A DNA stretch of 64,000 nucleotides from Undibacterium sp. 5I1. GTDB taxonomy: Bacteria > Pseudomonadota > Gammaproteobacteria > Burkholderiales > Burkholderiaceae_D. Made by a program: the position numbers and the translations under genes. Location: the NCBI RefSeq assembly GCF_034314085.1, contig NZ_JAVIWI010000001.1, positions 4,154,001 through 4,218,000 of the forward strand. Reading direction: 5' to 3'. Of this stretch, positions 16,863-27,263 are shown piece after piece. How positions within the stretch are numbered: position 1 is the first letter of the stretch; the number at the start of each line of letters is the position of its first letter. The notes under the pieces are model-generated. The model was not told where the DNA came from and made no database searches. It worked only from the letters and a program-made list of their open reading frames with translations.

Positions 16863-19220
16863 CTATGAACGCAGCTTGGCAAAAGCGGCCGCCATCGCGC
16901 TGCTGCCCGTGCTTGGTGCGGCTGGGGCCGGCGATCGCTGGCGATGCTGATCCAGACGTTTTGCGTCATTACGATCTGCTTTTTGCTCTGGCGTGCTGCC
17001 TGGTTGTGGCGCAGAGTCAGTCAGTCGCATGGTCAGCGCAATACGCTTGCGCTTTTCATCGACTTCCAGCACTTTTACTTTGACGACTTGTCCCGCTTTG
17101 ACGACGGTATGAGGGTCTTTGACAAAGGTGTTGGAGAGTGCAGAAATGTGCACTAATCCATCTTGATGCACGCCAATATCGACAAACGCACCGAATGCTG
17201 CGACGTTGGTGACTACACCTTCCAATATCATGTCGGGACGCAGATCGCGGATTTCTTCGACGCCGTCTTTGAAGGTCGCTGTGGTGAATTCAGGGCGAGG
17301 ATCGCGGCCTGGTTTTTCCAGTTCTTTCAAAATATCGGTAATGGTCGGGATACCGAATTGTTCGTCTGCATATTTTGCCGGATTGAGTGATTTCAGCAAG
17401 CGTTCATCACCGATTACACCTGCGACATCTCTCTTGATATCCGCCAGGATTTTTTCCACCAATGGATAGGATTCAGGATGAACTGCTGACGCATCGAGTG
17501 GATTATTTCCGCCCATCACGCGCAAGAATCCAGCCGCTTGTTCAAATGTTTTATCACCTAGGCGCGGCACTGACCGCAGATCGGCACGCGAGGTGAACAT
17601 GCCTTTGGCATCACGATAATTCACGATACTTTGCGCCACTGACGACGACAAACCCGACACACGTGCCAACAACGGTGCAGAGGCTGTATTGACATCGACA
17701 CCGACCGCATTGACGCAATCTTCCACCACCGCATCGAGCGAACGGGCGAGTTGCGATTGGCCGACATCATGCTGATACTGACCGACGCCTATCGACTTCG
17801 GATCGATCTTCACCAGCTCTGCAAGCGGGTCTTGCAAGCGACGCGCAATGGATACCGCGCCACGAATGGATACATCTAAATCCGGTAGTTCTTTCGACGC
17901 AAATTCTGACGCGGAATACACCGATGCTCCGGCTTCTGATACCACGATTTTCGTCAGTTTGAGTTCAGGCTTTAGCTTGATTAAATCTTGCGCGAGTTTG
18001 TCGGTTTCACGCGACGCAGTGCCGTTACCAATCGAGATTAAAGAGACATTATGTTTCGCCGCCAACTGCGCCAATACATGCAGTGATCCATCCCAATCGT
18101 TACGCGGCTGATGCGGATAAATGGTGGCGTATTCCATGACCTTGCCAGTGGCATCAACGATCGCCACTTTGACGCCAGTACGCAGACCGGGATCGAGTCC
18201 CATAGTGGCGCGTGGCCCAGCCGGGGCGGCCAGCAACAGGGCTTTTAAATTCAAGGCAAATACGTGAATCGCTTCGACTTCAGCCTTCTCACGCAGATTG
18301 CCCATCAATTCGGTTTCCAGATGCATAAATACTTTGACGCGCCAGCTCCAGCGCACCGTGTCGGCTAACCATTTGTCGGCAGGGCGACCGATATTGCTGA
18401 CGCCAAACTTAGCGGCGATACGGCTTTCACAAGGATTGAGCGGCGCATCCCATTTTGGCTTTTCTTCTTCTGTATCCAGGCGCAAAGTGACCGCCAGCAT
18501 TTCTTCGCGGCGTCCGCGGAACATCGCTAGGGCGCGGTGTGATGGAATGGTGCCCAAGGTTTCGGAGTAATCGAAATAGTCGGCAAACTTGGCGCCAGCT
18601 TCTTCCTTACCTGCGACGACTTTGGATTCGACAATGCCGTGGTCCAGCAGGTATTCGCGGATCGCTTGCAATAAGGACGCATCTTCGGCAAAGCGTTCCA
18701 TCAGAATCTGGCGTGCACCATCAAGCGCTGCCTTGGTATCGGCCACGCCCGGATTGTCGCCATTGCTGGTGCTGAAGGGCGCTTTTAAATAGGCGGCAGC
18801 TTCTTCTTCTGGATTCTTGCCCGGGTCAGCCAGCAAGGCATCGGCCAAATCTTGCAAGCCCGCTTCAATTGCAATCTGTGCCTTGGTGCGGCGCTTGAGT
18901 TTGTACGGCAAATATAAATCTTCGAGTCGGGTTTTGTCTTCGGCATGCGTGATTGCATCGAGCAGCACCGGGGTCATCTTGCCTTGTTCTTCAATCGAAG
19001 AAATGATCGCAGAGCGACGGTCTTCGAGCTCGCGCAGATAGCGCAGACGCTCTTCTAACAAGCGCAATTGGATATCGTCCAAACCGCCGGTCGCCTCTTT
19101 GCGATAACGCGCAATAAAAGGCACGGTCGCGCCTTCATCCAGCAGGGCAATAGCAGCAGCCACTTGTACTGGTTTGGCGGCAAGTTCTAGGGCGAGACGT
19201 TGTTCGATGGAAGGCAGCAT
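16863..19220 (-). CDS. tex: Tex, transcription accessory / RNA-binding protein
   Basis: Large cytosolic nucleic-acid-binding protein of 785 residues. Order of domains: an N-terminal helical region ([19 protein letters not shown] at about 35-53), a YqgF-like RNase H fold ([21 protein letters not shown] near 345), helix-hairpin-helix repeats ([24 protein letters not shown] and [21 protein letters not shown]) and a C-terminal S1 domain ([24 protein letters not shown] near 650-675). The last 60 residues are low-complexity, charged and Ala/Pro-rich. Length is normal for the family. Confidence 0.96.
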   Translation of the reverse strand: MLPSIEQRLALELAAKPVQVAAAIALLDEGATVPFIARYRKEATGGLDDIQLRLLEERLRYLRELEDRRSAIISSIEEQGKMTPVLLDAITHAEDKTRLEDLYLPYKLKRRTKAQIAIEAGLQDLADALLADPGKNPEEEAAAYLKAPFSTSNGDNPGVADTKAALDGARQILMERFAEDASLLQAIREYLLDHGIVESKVVAGKEEAGAKFADYFDYSETLGTIPSHRALAMFRGRREEMLAVTLRLDTEEEKPKWDAPLNPCESRIAAKFGVSNIGRPADKWLADTVRWSWRVKVFMHLETELMGNLREKAEVEAIHVFALNLKALLLAAPAGPRATMGLDPGLRTGVKVAIVDATGKVMEYATIYPHQPRNDWDGSLHVLAQLAAKHNVSLISIGNGTASRETDKLAQDLIKLKPELKLTKIVVSEAGASVYSASEFASKELPDLDVSIRGAVSIARRLQDPLAELVKIDPKSIGVGQYQHDVGQSQLARSLDAVVEDCVNAVGVDVNTASAPLLARVSGLSSSVAQSIVNYRDAKGMFTSRADLRSVPRLGDKTFEQAAGFLRVMGGNNPLDASAVHPESYPLVEKILADIKRDVAGVIGDERLLKSLNPAKYADEQFGIPTITDILKELEKPGRDPRPEFTTATFKDGVEEIRDLRPDMILEGVVTNVAAFGAFVDIGVHQDGLVHISALSNTFVKDPHTVVKAGQVVKVKVLEVDEKRKRIALTMRLTDSAPQPGSTPEQKADRNDAKRLDQHRQRSPAPAAPSTGSSAMAAAFAKLRS

Positions 19221-19345
19221 AAATAATGGTATGAGAGATAAACTCTGAGAATTAAAATCAAGTCGCAGATGATACGCGCTCTGTGTGATTGCACCAGTCT
19301 TGACATCACGCTGTAGTCGCAGTAGTCAAGCCGATAATATGAATA

Positions 19346-19425
19346 ATATAGGGAGTATCTAAAAATAATCACGTATTGTCCAATTAAGATATGGACAATT
19401 CATTTTTATATTGATATACCTACCC
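19346..19425 (+). repeat. 85-bp palindromic intergenic repeat (ATATACTCCCC family), copy 3 (diverged)
   Basis: The inner part CGTATTGTCC...ATGGACAATT matches copies 1 and 7 closely. The ends (ATAGGGAGTATCT on the left, GATATACCTACCCTC on the right) are reversed in polarity compared with the other copies and have partly decayed. Lies upstream of tex. Confidence 0.7.
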
Positions 19426-19692
19426 TCAGTATGTGTAGGTTTTATTTTTTGAATGATGGCTATAAGCAAGCGACTTCAAGGTGCGAGCGGGACAAAATCT
19501 AGTTTTTTTCTACGCCGGATTGCCGGAAACCGATATTGGATATCGATGATAGTTTGTCCGTGAGGCAAGTATTTGCTGTAAAACTGGGTAAATCATCGTT
19601 GCCTAATCCTAGCCGAGTCGGTATTTTAGGTATGATAATCCTACAAAAGGCAGTTGACCGCTTGTCAGTACTTGTCAGTACTAATTAGTATT

Positions 19693-19708
19693 TGATTCAA
19701 TTGAATCA
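19693..19708. promoter_or_regulatory. 16-bp perfect palindrome upstream of the response regulator
   Basis: TGATTCAATTGAATCA, about 250 bases before the response-regulator start and just after a tandem CTTGTCAGTA pair. Shape and position suit a regulator-binding site, but nothing in the sequence identifies the protein. Confidence 0.3.
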
Positions 19709-19956
19709 TTTCAGTGTTTTCAGCGTCACGGTTTTGGTGAGAGCACTACGAACCTGATTGCCCCTTTTTCGGCTCCTCAGCTGCCGTTTTTAGGATAATT
19801 CGATGATTTCGTTTAGCGAATTTAGTTTGCCTCGGTACAAGCTGCTCCACACAGGTGGCGATGTGTCCTATCATATTCTTGCCGCCGCCCTAAAAGTCAC
19901 TCTATAAGCCACTCTGTTAGCCACCTTCAACGCCACGCTTTACAACAAGGTTTTAC

Positions 19957-20646
19957 ATGACCCAAGTTTTACTCGCAGATGATGATGTTGAATTAGTTGA
20001 TATGCTCAAAGAATACCTAGAGCGTGAAGGCTATCTCATTACGACCGTGCATGATGGCGAACGAGCCGTTGCAGAAGCTTTAATGGGGGATTACGCCATT
20101 ATGGTGCTGGATGTAATGATGCCGCGTATGAACGGGATTGAGGCTTTGCGACGGATTCGTGCAGAAAGTCGTTTGCCCGTCTTGATGTTGACCGCTAAAG
20201 GCGATGACGTCGATCGCATTATCGGTCTGGAATTGGGCGCAGATGATTATGTCCCCAAGCCATGCACCCCGCGTGAATTGCTGGCAAGGATTCGTGCGAT
20301 TTTGCGACGTACACAAGTCGTTGCCGGTACCGAAGCGCAGGCGCATCCGCTGGTCATTGGTTCATTAACGATCTGGCAGGCGCAGCGTCGCGCAGATTGG
20401 GATGGCAAGCATCTGGATTTGACCAGTACAGAGTTCAGCTTATTGGAGGTACTGGCAAAAAATGCTGGTCATACCGTCAGCAAAACGGATTTATCAGAAC
20501 AGGGATTGGGTCGTCCGCTCGCGCGATTTGATCGTAATATCGATGTCCATATCAGCAGCATCCGCCAAAAATTTGGCCCTCTAATTGATGGACGTACGAT
20601 CATTCAGACCGTCTATCGTCAAGGTTACTTGCTGACTAAGGAGTAG
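19957..20646 (+). CDS. OmpR/CpxR-type response regulator
   Basis: Transcriptional regulator of 229 residues with an N-terminal receiver domain (LLADDDVELVDMLKEYL; phosphoacceptor D52 in VLDVMMPRMNG; LTAKGDDVDRIIGLELGADDYVPKP with the conserved Thr and Lys). A C-terminal winged helix follows (LDLTSTEFSLLEVLAKNAGHTVSK, and HISSIRQKFGP). Overall style is CpxR-like. The cognate kinase starts 3 bases after its stop. Target genes are not indicated. Confidence 0.93.
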   Translation: MTQVLLADDDVELVDMLKEYLEREGYLITTVHDGERAVAEALMGDYAIMVLDVMMPRMNGIEALRRIRAESRLPVLMLTAKGDDVDRIIGLELGADDYVPKPCTPRELLARIRAILRRTQVVAGTEAQAHPLVIGSLTIWQAQRRADWDGKHLDLTSTEFSLLEVLAKNAGHTVSKTDLSEQGLGRPLARFDRNIDVHISSIRQKFGPLIDGRTIIQTVYRQGYLLTKE

Positions 20647-20649
20647 GCG

Positions 20650-21957
20650 GTGGGGCGTCTGTTCTGGAAGTTTTTCTTTTTTATCTGGCTGGCACAAGTC
20701 ACGGGTATTGTCGGGATTGGCGTTACTCTATCGCTGCGACATCAAAGCGAACAAGCGATGCTCGCTGCGGGAATTCGTGAACACATGCAATTGCATCTTG
20801 AAACTGGCGCTAGTGCTAGTAGTGCTAGTTCCACGACAGAATCGTACGTTCCGCCGAACCCGGATCAGCTGAGAATGTGGCCAGAGCAGGACGACAATTT
20901 GCCGCCGCATTTACGTCGCCACCGGCTGCATTCAGCTTATCCACCTGATGGGTTTTCTGCGTTTGTTCCCATGGTGGCCGCCTTAATCGTTAGTCTGTTA
21001 TTTGCCGCTTTGCTGGCCTGGTACACCTCCAAACCTATTCGTAATTTGCGTTCTGCTTTTCTCTCTTTGGCTGCGGGTAATTTACAAACACGGGTTGGCA
21101 GTAGCATGGGACGACGGCGCGATGAGTTGGCTGATCTGGGGCGTGAATTTGACAATATGGCAGAACAGCTTTCCAAATTAATGGAAAGTCAGCGCCGGCT
21201 GTTGCACGATGTATCGCACGAGTTGCGTTCACCTCTGGCTCGTTTGCAAGCGGCGATCGGATTAGCGCGCCAACAGCCGGAGCGCGTCGAGGCCACCATG
21301 GAGCGGGTAGAGCGCGAAGCGGTAAGGATGGATAAGCTGGTGGGGGAGTTACTCACCTTGTCGCGGATTGAGGCTGGTGTCATGGCTAGCATGGACGCGA
21401 TTCAGATTGATGAATTGCTGGCGGAAGTGGTGGATAACGCAGGATTTGAGGCAGAGTCCAAACACAAGCAATTGGTTTTTTCGAGTGTCACCTTGGGTGG
21501 CAACATTATGCTGCAAGGGCGCTATGAATTGCTGTATCGCGCCCTTGAAAATGTCGTCCGTAATGCAATCAAACATACTGCCAAGCTTGGCATCATTACT
21601 TTTGAGGTGCAGTTGTTATCAGCGGACCAGGAGTTATTGATCCGTATATTGGATCAAGGACAAGGCGTACCAGAGGATGAGTTGCAGGCGATTTTTGAGC
21701 CTTTTTATCGCGGTAGTAACTCGACCTCTAGTTTAAATACTAGCCTTAGTACAGAGCTCGATAGTAACGTCAATAACAGTACCAACAACAGCCCCAATAC
21801 CCGGGGTGATGATGGTTATGGCTTGGGCCTAGCCATCGCTCAGCGCGTCATCCTCGCCCATGGTGGTAGTATTTCAGCCTCCAATCGCAAGGACGGCGGA
21901 TTGTGCGTAGAGATTAGATTATCGCTACGTAATCCTGAGCATCCTGGCAATATCTGA
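20650..21957 (+). CDS. CpxA-type sensor histidine kinase with Ser/Asn-rich insert
   Basis: Inner-membrane kinase of 435 residues. The GTG start is well supported by AAGGAG six bases upstream. TM1 is about 5-27, a short Pro/His/Arg-rich periplasmic loop spans about 28-103, and TM2 is about 104-125. A HAMP domain (about 126-178) precedes the HisKA motif DVSHELRSP with H190. The HATPase boxes are ENVVRNAIKHT, ILDQGQGVPEDELQAIFEPFYRG and YGLGLAIAQRVILAHGG. Between the F and G2 boxes (about residues 355-384) there is an unusual Ser/Asn/Thr-rich stretch replacing the short ATP-lid. Confidence 0.93.
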   Translation: MGRLFWKFFFFIWLAQVTGIVGIGVTLSLRHQSEQAMLAAGIREHMQLHLETGASASSASSTTESYVPPNPDQLRMWPEQDDNLPPHLRRHRLHSAYPPDGFSAFVPMVAALIVSLLFAALLAWYTSKPIRNLRSAFLSLAAGNLQTRVGSSMGRRRDELADLGREFDNMAEQLSKLMESQRRLLHDVSHELRSPLARLQAAIGLARQQPERVEATMERVEREAVRMDKLVGELLTLSRIEAGVMASMDAIQIDELLAEVVDNAGFEAESKHKQLVFSSVTLGGNIMLQGRYELLYRALENVVRNAIKHTAKLGIITFEVQLLSADQELLIRILDQGQGVPEDELQAIFEPFYRGSNSTSSLNTSLSTELDSNVNNSTNNSPNTRGDDGYGLGLAIAQRVILAHGGSISASNRKDGGLCVEIRLSLRNPEHPGNI

Positions 21958-21999
21958 GGATACTTTTGCGGCGGGAGTTACGACTGAATTACCGCTTGC

Positions 22000-22830
22000 T
22001 TACTTCAGGCGACCGCCACTGACGCGATCGATTCCCGATAAATCAAGCCAGCTTTGCACCTCAATAAAACCATGCTGTGTCAATAAATCACGTACCGCTT
22101 GCGCTTGGTTGTAGCCATGCTCCATCAGCAGCCAGCCTTGAGGATGCAGATGTTCTGCTGCATTCTTGATGATATGCCGATAGTTAGTTAAACCATCTGC
22201 ATGGTCGGTCAAAGCGACCGTCGGCTCAAAGCGCAAATCGCCCTGACTCAGATGAAGATCATCTTTTTGGATATAAGGCGGATTGGCTACGATCGTATGA
22301 AAATGCTGACCTGCGAGTGCGCTATACCAGTCACTTTCACAAATATGCATGTTCGCGTCAGGGACATTTCTGCCAGCATTTTTTTGTGCTACTGCTACCG
22401 CAGCTGCGCTGATATCCGTTGCGCTGACATGCGTATCACGCCGTTGATGTGCAATTGCAATCGCGATTGCGCCCGAGCCTGTACCCATATCCAGAACGCG
22501 ACTATTTTGCGGCGTATGCTGAATTGCCAGCTCGACTAATAATTCTGTATCTGGTCGGGGGATTAAAACATCTGCAGTGATGTGGAAAGGCAAACCAAAA
22601 AATTCTCGCTCACCGATCAGATAGGCAATTGGCTCACCATCATAACGACGTTGCAGCAGATCGCCGACTAGCTGCGCTTGCGCAGCGGTGAGCTGCATCT
22701 CCGACTGGGTGACCAGTTGTATCCGGCTTAAGCCTAGTGCATGCATCAATAAAATGCGAGTGTCGATCAAATCCAGAGGGCCTGCTTTTTGGCAGTCGGC
22801 AAGCGTGATGCCTTCTTTAATCCATTCCAT
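22000..22830 (-). CDS. prmC: PrmC, release factor glutamine methyltransferase
   Basis: SAM-dependent N5-glutamine methylase acting on the GGQ motif of peptide release factors. The 276-residue protein has the N-terminal helical substrate domain (PIAYLIGEREFFGLPFHITADVLIPRPDTELLVE, about 70-103), SAM motif LDMGTGSGAIAIAIA (about 114-128) and the catalytic NPPY in VANPPYIQK. Its substrate gene prfA lies about 1.7 kb upstream on the same strand, separated by the peptidase and dsbB genes. Confidence 0.95.
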   Translation of the reverse strand: MEWIKEGITLADCQKAGPLDLIDTRILLMHALGLSRIQLVTQSEMQLTAAQAQLVGDLLQRRYDGEPIAYLIGEREFFGLPFHITADVLIPRPDTELLVELAIQHTPQNSRVLDMGTGSGAIAIAIAHQRRDTHVSATDISAAAVAVAQKNAGRNVPDANMHICESDWYSALAGQHFHTIVANPPYIQKDDLHLSQGDLRFEPTVALTDHADGLTNYRHIIKNAAEHLHPQGWLLMEHGYNQAQAVRDLLTQHGFIEVQSWLDLSGIDRVSGGRLK

Positions 22831-22992
22831 TTTTATGTCCGATTCAGTAAAAAAGTTGCTATAGAAATCGACATGTCGGTATCTGTTCGCTTGCTGCTTG
22901 GTGGGTAATATAGTCGAGATTTTTTGTGATATTGCGCTAATGATGTAGATCGTAATTCTAAAACTGGCAAGCCTGTTTTCAATATGAACTAA

Positions 22993-23502
22993 TCACCGCA
23001 GACTTCTAAATAAATGGCGCCTTTGCGCTTTACGGTTTTGAATAAGGATAACCAAGAGCGCAATTGAAAAAGTGCCAAACCATACGGCTGACCACGCTGG
23101 TATGGATAAACCCAAAATCGGTTCATAAGGTGTTTCGCATATGCCATCCGCTCGGAACATCGTCGGCAGCAGCTTGGCCGGAAAAATCTTATTCAGCGAT
23201 GTTTCCAGCGGATCGATACCGCAAGTTAATTGCGGATTGGCTAATATCCACACATGGTAAGCAGCAACGCCTAGTCCGAAAGCCGATGCGGTCAGCGCCA
23301 TTGCACTGGCGAGCCGACGCCCAACATCGGGCAATGCCAGCGCTAGCAGGCAAAACAAGGCGACCATAACAAATGCATAGCGCTGCATTACACACAAAGG
23401 GCAGGGCAGCATTTTTTCAACCAGTTGCAGGTATAAGGCGATCCCTAGTAAGGCAATACAAACAGAGGCGATAGAAATTAGTAGTGGTTTTGTAGGATTC
23501 AT
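22993..23502 (-). CDS. dsbB: DsbB, disulfide bond formation protein
   Basis: Inner-membrane quinone-dependent oxidase of DsbA. The ATG at 23502 (169 residues) is chosen; the longer frame opens with a poor TTG and adds only a basic extension. Four membrane helices are predicted. The first periplasmic Cys pair is in LPCPLCVMQRYAF, and the second pair is CGIDPLE...GICETPYEPILG. Length and spacing fit the family. Confidence 0.94.
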   Translation of the reverse strand: MNPTKPLLISIASVCIALLGIALYLQLVEKMLPCPLCVMQRYAFVMVALFCLLALALPDVGRRLASAMALTASAFGLGVAAYHVWILANPQLTCGIDPLETSLNKIFPAKLLPTMFRADGICETPYEPILGLSIPAWSAVWFGTFSIALLVILIQNRKAQRRHLFRSLR

Positions 23503-23719
23503 AGTGAGCTGGGTTTGCTTACGTTGCAATCTATGCAAATATAGTAACAACGTGCCATCAATAAAAACAATACGCGCATTGTGTACTGGTTCGTGGAATT
23601 ACACCACCTGCAAATTAGGATACGTAAAGCTCGATTTGGTTCGGCGACGGGCTTAATAAATTGTAAGCTACGCTTTAACTGATGCTTGATAGATAGCTCT
23701 TTGCAACATAAAACATAAA

Positions 23720-24370
23720 TCAAACATCAATCTTGACGACATCAAGTAGTTGATACTGAGTCATAAATTCATCCAGAGTTTGCCTGATCACACCGCGTTC
23801 ACCATGCGCATGCCAAATGTCTGAGTTAATATAAATACCGACGTGATGAATGCCGCGACCACCGATGCGTGTGCAAAAGATCAGATCATTATTTGTGATA
23901 TCCGCCAAGGTCTTGCTGATACCTGCACGGCGCTGGTCGTAGGTGTTTTTGGGAATGCGTTGATTCAGTACATCTAAAAAATAACGTTGCGTCAGACCTG
24001 AACAATCTACTCCATGACGTGTGATGCCGCCCCAGATGTAGGGCGTGTTTTGCCATTGCTGGAAGAACACTTCTACCGAAAGTTGCGCTGATTGCGGTAG
24101 TACAAATGCGGTCAACGTCGCATCAACAGCGAGGCTGCTTACTGGTAGCCAGCCCAGCACCTGATCTGATTTCATGACCAGCGTATGTGCGTCATGGAAA
24201 CCTAAGATACGCACCACCTCATCCGCTTCGATTTGTGATTGCCGCAAGCTGTCTTTTTCAATCGCGGTCATGGCTTCGTAATCGGCTGCCGGGTGACGCA
24301 GCACATCGACCAGACTTAGCGCTTTTGCGTAAGTGTGCGGCAGCCATTGGTCTGGTTCAATTCTGATCAT
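23720..24370 (-). CDS. NlpC/P60 (C40) cell-wall peptidase
   Basis: Predicted gamma-D-glutamyl-diamino acid endopeptidase of 216 residues. The catalytic Cys123 is in HGVDCSGLTQRYF, and the catalytic His176 is in HHVGIYINSD, with a third polar residue in DIWHAHGERG. Residues about 10-95 form a bacterial SH3-like substrate-binding region (DEVVRILGFHDAHTLVMKSDQVLGWLPVSSL). No clear signal peptide is visible, so it may act on cytoplasmic muropeptides during recycling, as YkfC-type enzymes do; this is an inference. Lies between prfA and dsbB. Confidence 0.85.
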   Translation of the reverse strand: MIRIEPDQWLPHTYAKALSLVDVLRHPAADYEAMTAIEKDSLRQSQIEADEVVRILGFHDAHTLVMKSDQVLGWLPVSSLAVDATLTAFVLPQSAQLSVEVFFQQWQNTPYIWGGITRHGVDCSGLTQRYFLDVLNQRIPKNTYDQRRAGISKTLADITNNDLIFCTRIGGRGIHHVGIYINSDIWHAHGERGVIRQTLDEFMTQYQLLDVVKIDV

Positions 24371-24417
24371 GGGTGATAGCTTTGGCTAAGTGCGTAGAGA
24401 TTGAGCAGAATAATTTT

Positions 24418-24503
24418 AAAATACTCCTACCGTGTATATTTTAATAGTCCATATAATATTTGGACATAAAGCTATATTTCACTTAATTTATGGGGGAGTA
24501 TAT
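24418..24503 (-). repeat. 85-bp palindromic intergenic repeat (ATATACTCCCC family), copy 4
   Basis: Read on the minus strand it begins CATATACTCCCCC and ends GGAGTATTT, with inner arms ATGTCCA and TGGACTAT. It aligns with copies 1, 2 and 5 over the full length. Located between prfA (3' side) and the NlpC peptidase gene (5' side). Confidence 0.85.
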
Positions 24504-24565
24504 GTATTTTAGTATTTGTCCCGTGTGAATTCACGTTGAATCTGCAATACCTGCTTTAGCCCATT

Positions 24566-25651
24566 TTAAATCCCATCATCACCCAAAGCTGCCAGCAATT
24601 CGGCCTGATGTTCTGCCACCAGTGCATTGGTCAGCTCCACCAGATCGCCGTCCAAAATAAAATCTAGTTTGTACAGAGTCAGGTTGATGCGGTGATCGGT
24701 CATGCGGCCTTGTGGATAGTTGTAAGTACGGATACGTTCGCTACGATCGCCCGAGCCGATCAAGCTCTTGCGGGTTGCCGCCTCTTTTGCTTGTTTCGCG
24801 CGCATCTGACCATCCATGATGCGGGTTGCCAGAACGCGCATCGCCTGAGCTTTATTTTGATGCTGACTCCGACCGTCCTGGCATTCGACCACAATACCGG
24901 TCGGTAAGTGGGTCAGACGTACGGCAGAATCGGTTTTATTAATATGCTGACCACCCGCACCGGAGGCGCGGAACGTGTCGATACGTAAATCGGCATTATT
25001 GATCACCACATCGGCCAGTTCATCTGCCTCTGGCATCACCGCGACGGTACATGCAGAAGTATGGATACGACCTTGAGTCTCGGTGGTTGGCACACGTTGT
25101 ACGCGATGGCCGCCGGATTCGAACTTGAGCTTTGAGTAAGCACCAAAACCGGCAATGCGGATGATGACTTCTTTGTAGCCGCCCAGCTCGGACGGGGATT
25201 CGGACATCATTTCGATTTGCCAGCGATTGCGTTCAGCAAAACGCGTGTACATGCGCAGCAGGTCACCCGCAAATAACGCCGCCTCATCGCCACCGGTACC
25301 GGCGCGAACTTCCAACAAAATATTGCGTTCGTCATTTGGATCTTTGGGTAGCAGCATTTTTTGCAAATCGACTTGCAACTCTTCCATGCGCTGTTTGGCT
25401 GTATTGATTTCTTCCTGAGCGAAATCTTTCATCTCAGGATCTGCCATCATTTCTTGCGCTGAATCGATATCATTTTGTGCTTGCTGGTAATTCTTATACA
25501 GCTCCACCAAGGGTTCTAACTCGGCATGCTCACGGGTGAGCTTACGGTAGTTCTCCATGTCATTGGTGACACCTTCCTGATTTAATAGTTGACCCACTTC
25601 AACCAGGCGTTCTGCCAATTGGTCGAGTTTAGAGAGCATGGATGGTTTCAT
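24566..25651 (-). CDS. prfA: Peptide chain release factor 1
   Basis: RF1, which terminates translation at UAA and UAG. The 361-residue protein has the catalytic GGQ in [18 protein letters not shown] (about 229-246), the codon-recognition loop in the domain before it, and the RF-1 signature [20 protein letters not shown]. Length is normal. hemA lies 146 bases upstream on the same strand, in the classic hemA-prfA order. Confidence 0.97.
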   Translation of the reverse strand: MKPSMLSKLDQLAERLVEVGQLLNQEGVTNDMENYRKLTREHAELEPLVELYKNYQQAQNDIDSAQEMMADPEMKDFAQEEINTAKQRMEELQVDLQKMLLPKDPNDERNILLEVRAGTGGDEAALFAGDLLRMYTRFAERNRWQIEMMSESPSELGGYKEVIIRIAGFGAYSKLKFESGGHRVQRVPTTETQGRIHTSACTVAVMPEADELADVVINNADLRIDTFRASGAGGQHINKTDSAVRLTHLPTGIVVECQDGRSQHQNKAQAMRVLATRIMDGQMRAKQAKEAATRKSLIGSGDRSERIRTYNYPQGRMTDHRINLTLYKLDFILDGDLVELTNALVAEHQAELLAALGDDGI

Positions 25652-25797
25652 CGTCTTACCTGTTATTGTGAGTACAGTGAGATTGTCACTATGGGATTAT
25701 TGCAGATACGCAGTCGTTCTTAGCGCGCATCAATTTTGATTCGATTTTGATGATGAGTAGCGAGTTGCCAGTGTCATCAGATGAGTTTTGTGCGTCG

Positions 25798-27078
25798 CTA
25801 ACGCTTGGTGCGGAATAGTTGTGGCAATAGCGTAGCAAGACGGGCGCGCTCATCGCCGCTGGCCTGATGAAGTGCCTGTTGCGGGCCATGCAGAAATTTC
25901 GCTGTGATACCTTTGGACAGTGCTTCTAGCACTGCTTCAATATCATCCCCGCGGGCAAGCATCTTACGAGCTCGTTCGAGTTCGAGCAAACGCATCGCTT
26001 CGCTGTTTTCATGCAAATCCTGAATGATCGGTACTACCAGCCGTCCATCCACCCAATGCATAAAGGACTGCACACGAGTTTCAATAATTGCTTCCGCCTG
26101 GGTCACCGCTGCCTGACGGTTTTCTTTACCGGTTTGTACTACATTGCCTAGATCATCTACGGTGTATAGAAACACGTCATCCAGCGCGCCGACTTCTGAC
26201 TCAATATCGCGTGGTACCGCCAGATCCACCATAAACATAGGGCGATGACGACGCGCTTTGACTGCGCGTTCAACCATGCCCAGACCGATAATCGGCAATG
26301 ACGACGCCGTGCAAGAGATGATGATGTCAAACTTGGACAAACTATTTGGTAGTTCTGCCAGACGGATTGCTTTGCCATTAAAGCGGTGCGCCAGTACTTC
26401 GCCACGTTCCAGCGTGCGGTTGGCTATGGTGATGCTCTTAGGATTTTGTGCAGCAAAGTGGGTGGCGCATAATTCGATCATTTCACCAGCGCCGATAAAC
26501 AGCACATGTTGCTCAGAAATTTTATCGAAAATCCGTTGTGATAAGCGTACAGCAGCGGCTGCCATCGAGACACTGTGCGCACCGATTTCAGTGGTGCTGC
26601 GAACTTCTTTTGCGACGGCAAAAGTACGCTGGAATAACTGATGCAGATAAGTGCCAAGCCCACCCGCTGCATCTGCCTGGCGCACGGCATCTTTCATCTG
26701 ACCTAAAATTTGTGGTTCGCCCAACACCATCGAATCCAGACCAGACGCTACGCGGAAAGCATGGCGGACAGCATTGTCTTGCGGCAGCGTGTACAGATGA
26801 TGGCGCAACTCCGCATAAGGCAATTTGTGGAAATCTGCCAAAAAATGCGCAGTTGCATCGACCGGATTATCCACATGGCTTGCCGCATACATTTCGGTGC
26901 GATTACAGGTGGACAAAATCGCTGCTTCTACTTCCGTTTGCTGATTGAATCCATCACGACCAAACCATGAGCGTGCAGCTACCACCGCCGGACCGATCTG
27001 GTCAGGAGAAAACGCCAGTTTTTCGCGGAGCGAAACTGGCGCAGTCGTGTGGTTGAGGCCAACAGCTAGTAGTTGCAT
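25798..27078 (-). CDS. hemA: Glutamyl-tRNA reductase
   Basis: NADPH-dependent first enzyme of C5-pathway tetrapyrrole synthesis. The 426-residue protein has [17 protein letters not shown] (about 7-23), the nucleophilic cysteine in [12 protein letters not shown] (near 56), [14 protein letters not shown] near 117-130, the NADP-binding region [17 protein letters not shown], and the C-terminal dimerisation helices. Length is normal. It provides haem precursors relevant to the bc1 complex and the catalase-like protein encoded nearby. Confidence 0.97.
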   Translation of the reverse strand: MQLLAVGLNHTTAPVSLREKLAFSPDQIGPAVVAARSWFGRDGFNQQTEVEAAILSTCNRTEMYAASHVDNPVDATAHFLADFHKLPYAELRHHLYTLPQDNAVRHAFRVASGLDSMVLGEPQILGQMKDAVRQADAAGGLGTYLHQLFQRTFAVAKEVRSTTEIGAHSVSMAAAAVRLSQRIFDKISEQHVLFIGAGEMIELCATHFAAQNPKSITIANRTLERGEVLAHRFNGKAIRLAELPNSLSKFDIIISCTASSLPIIGLGMVERAVKARRHRPMFMVDLAVPRDIESEVGALDDVFLYTVDDLGNVVQTGKENRQAAVTQAEAIIETRVQSFMHWVDGRLVVPIIQDLHENSEAMRLLELERARKMLARGDDIEAVLEALSKGITAKFLHGPQQALHQASGDERARLATLLPQLFRTKR

Positions 27079-27263
27079 AATTTGGCAGTTAGGGCGTATG
27101 GCTTAGGCAGCTTAAATGTAGATCAAATGCTTAGATCGCTTGCTGAAGTGGTTGCAAACACTTGCAAACACCGGCAAACACGGCTGCCATTATAACGCTT
27201 AGCGCAGATCAAGTTTCTGCACAGTTACGTGGTTTGATCCAGATCAATACAAATCAAACCAGA

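Larger units (their letters stand above)
19221..19956. other. Long intergenic region between tex and the two-component operon
   Basis: 736 bases with no convincing gene. It holds the divergent promoters of tex (-) and the response regulator (+). It also contains repeat copy 3 (19346-19425), a tandem 10-bp duplication (CTTGTCAGTA twice, 19661-19680) and a perfect 16-bp palindrome at 19693-19708. A 61-residue frame at 19187-19372 overlaps the tex start and is not credible. Confidence 0.6.
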
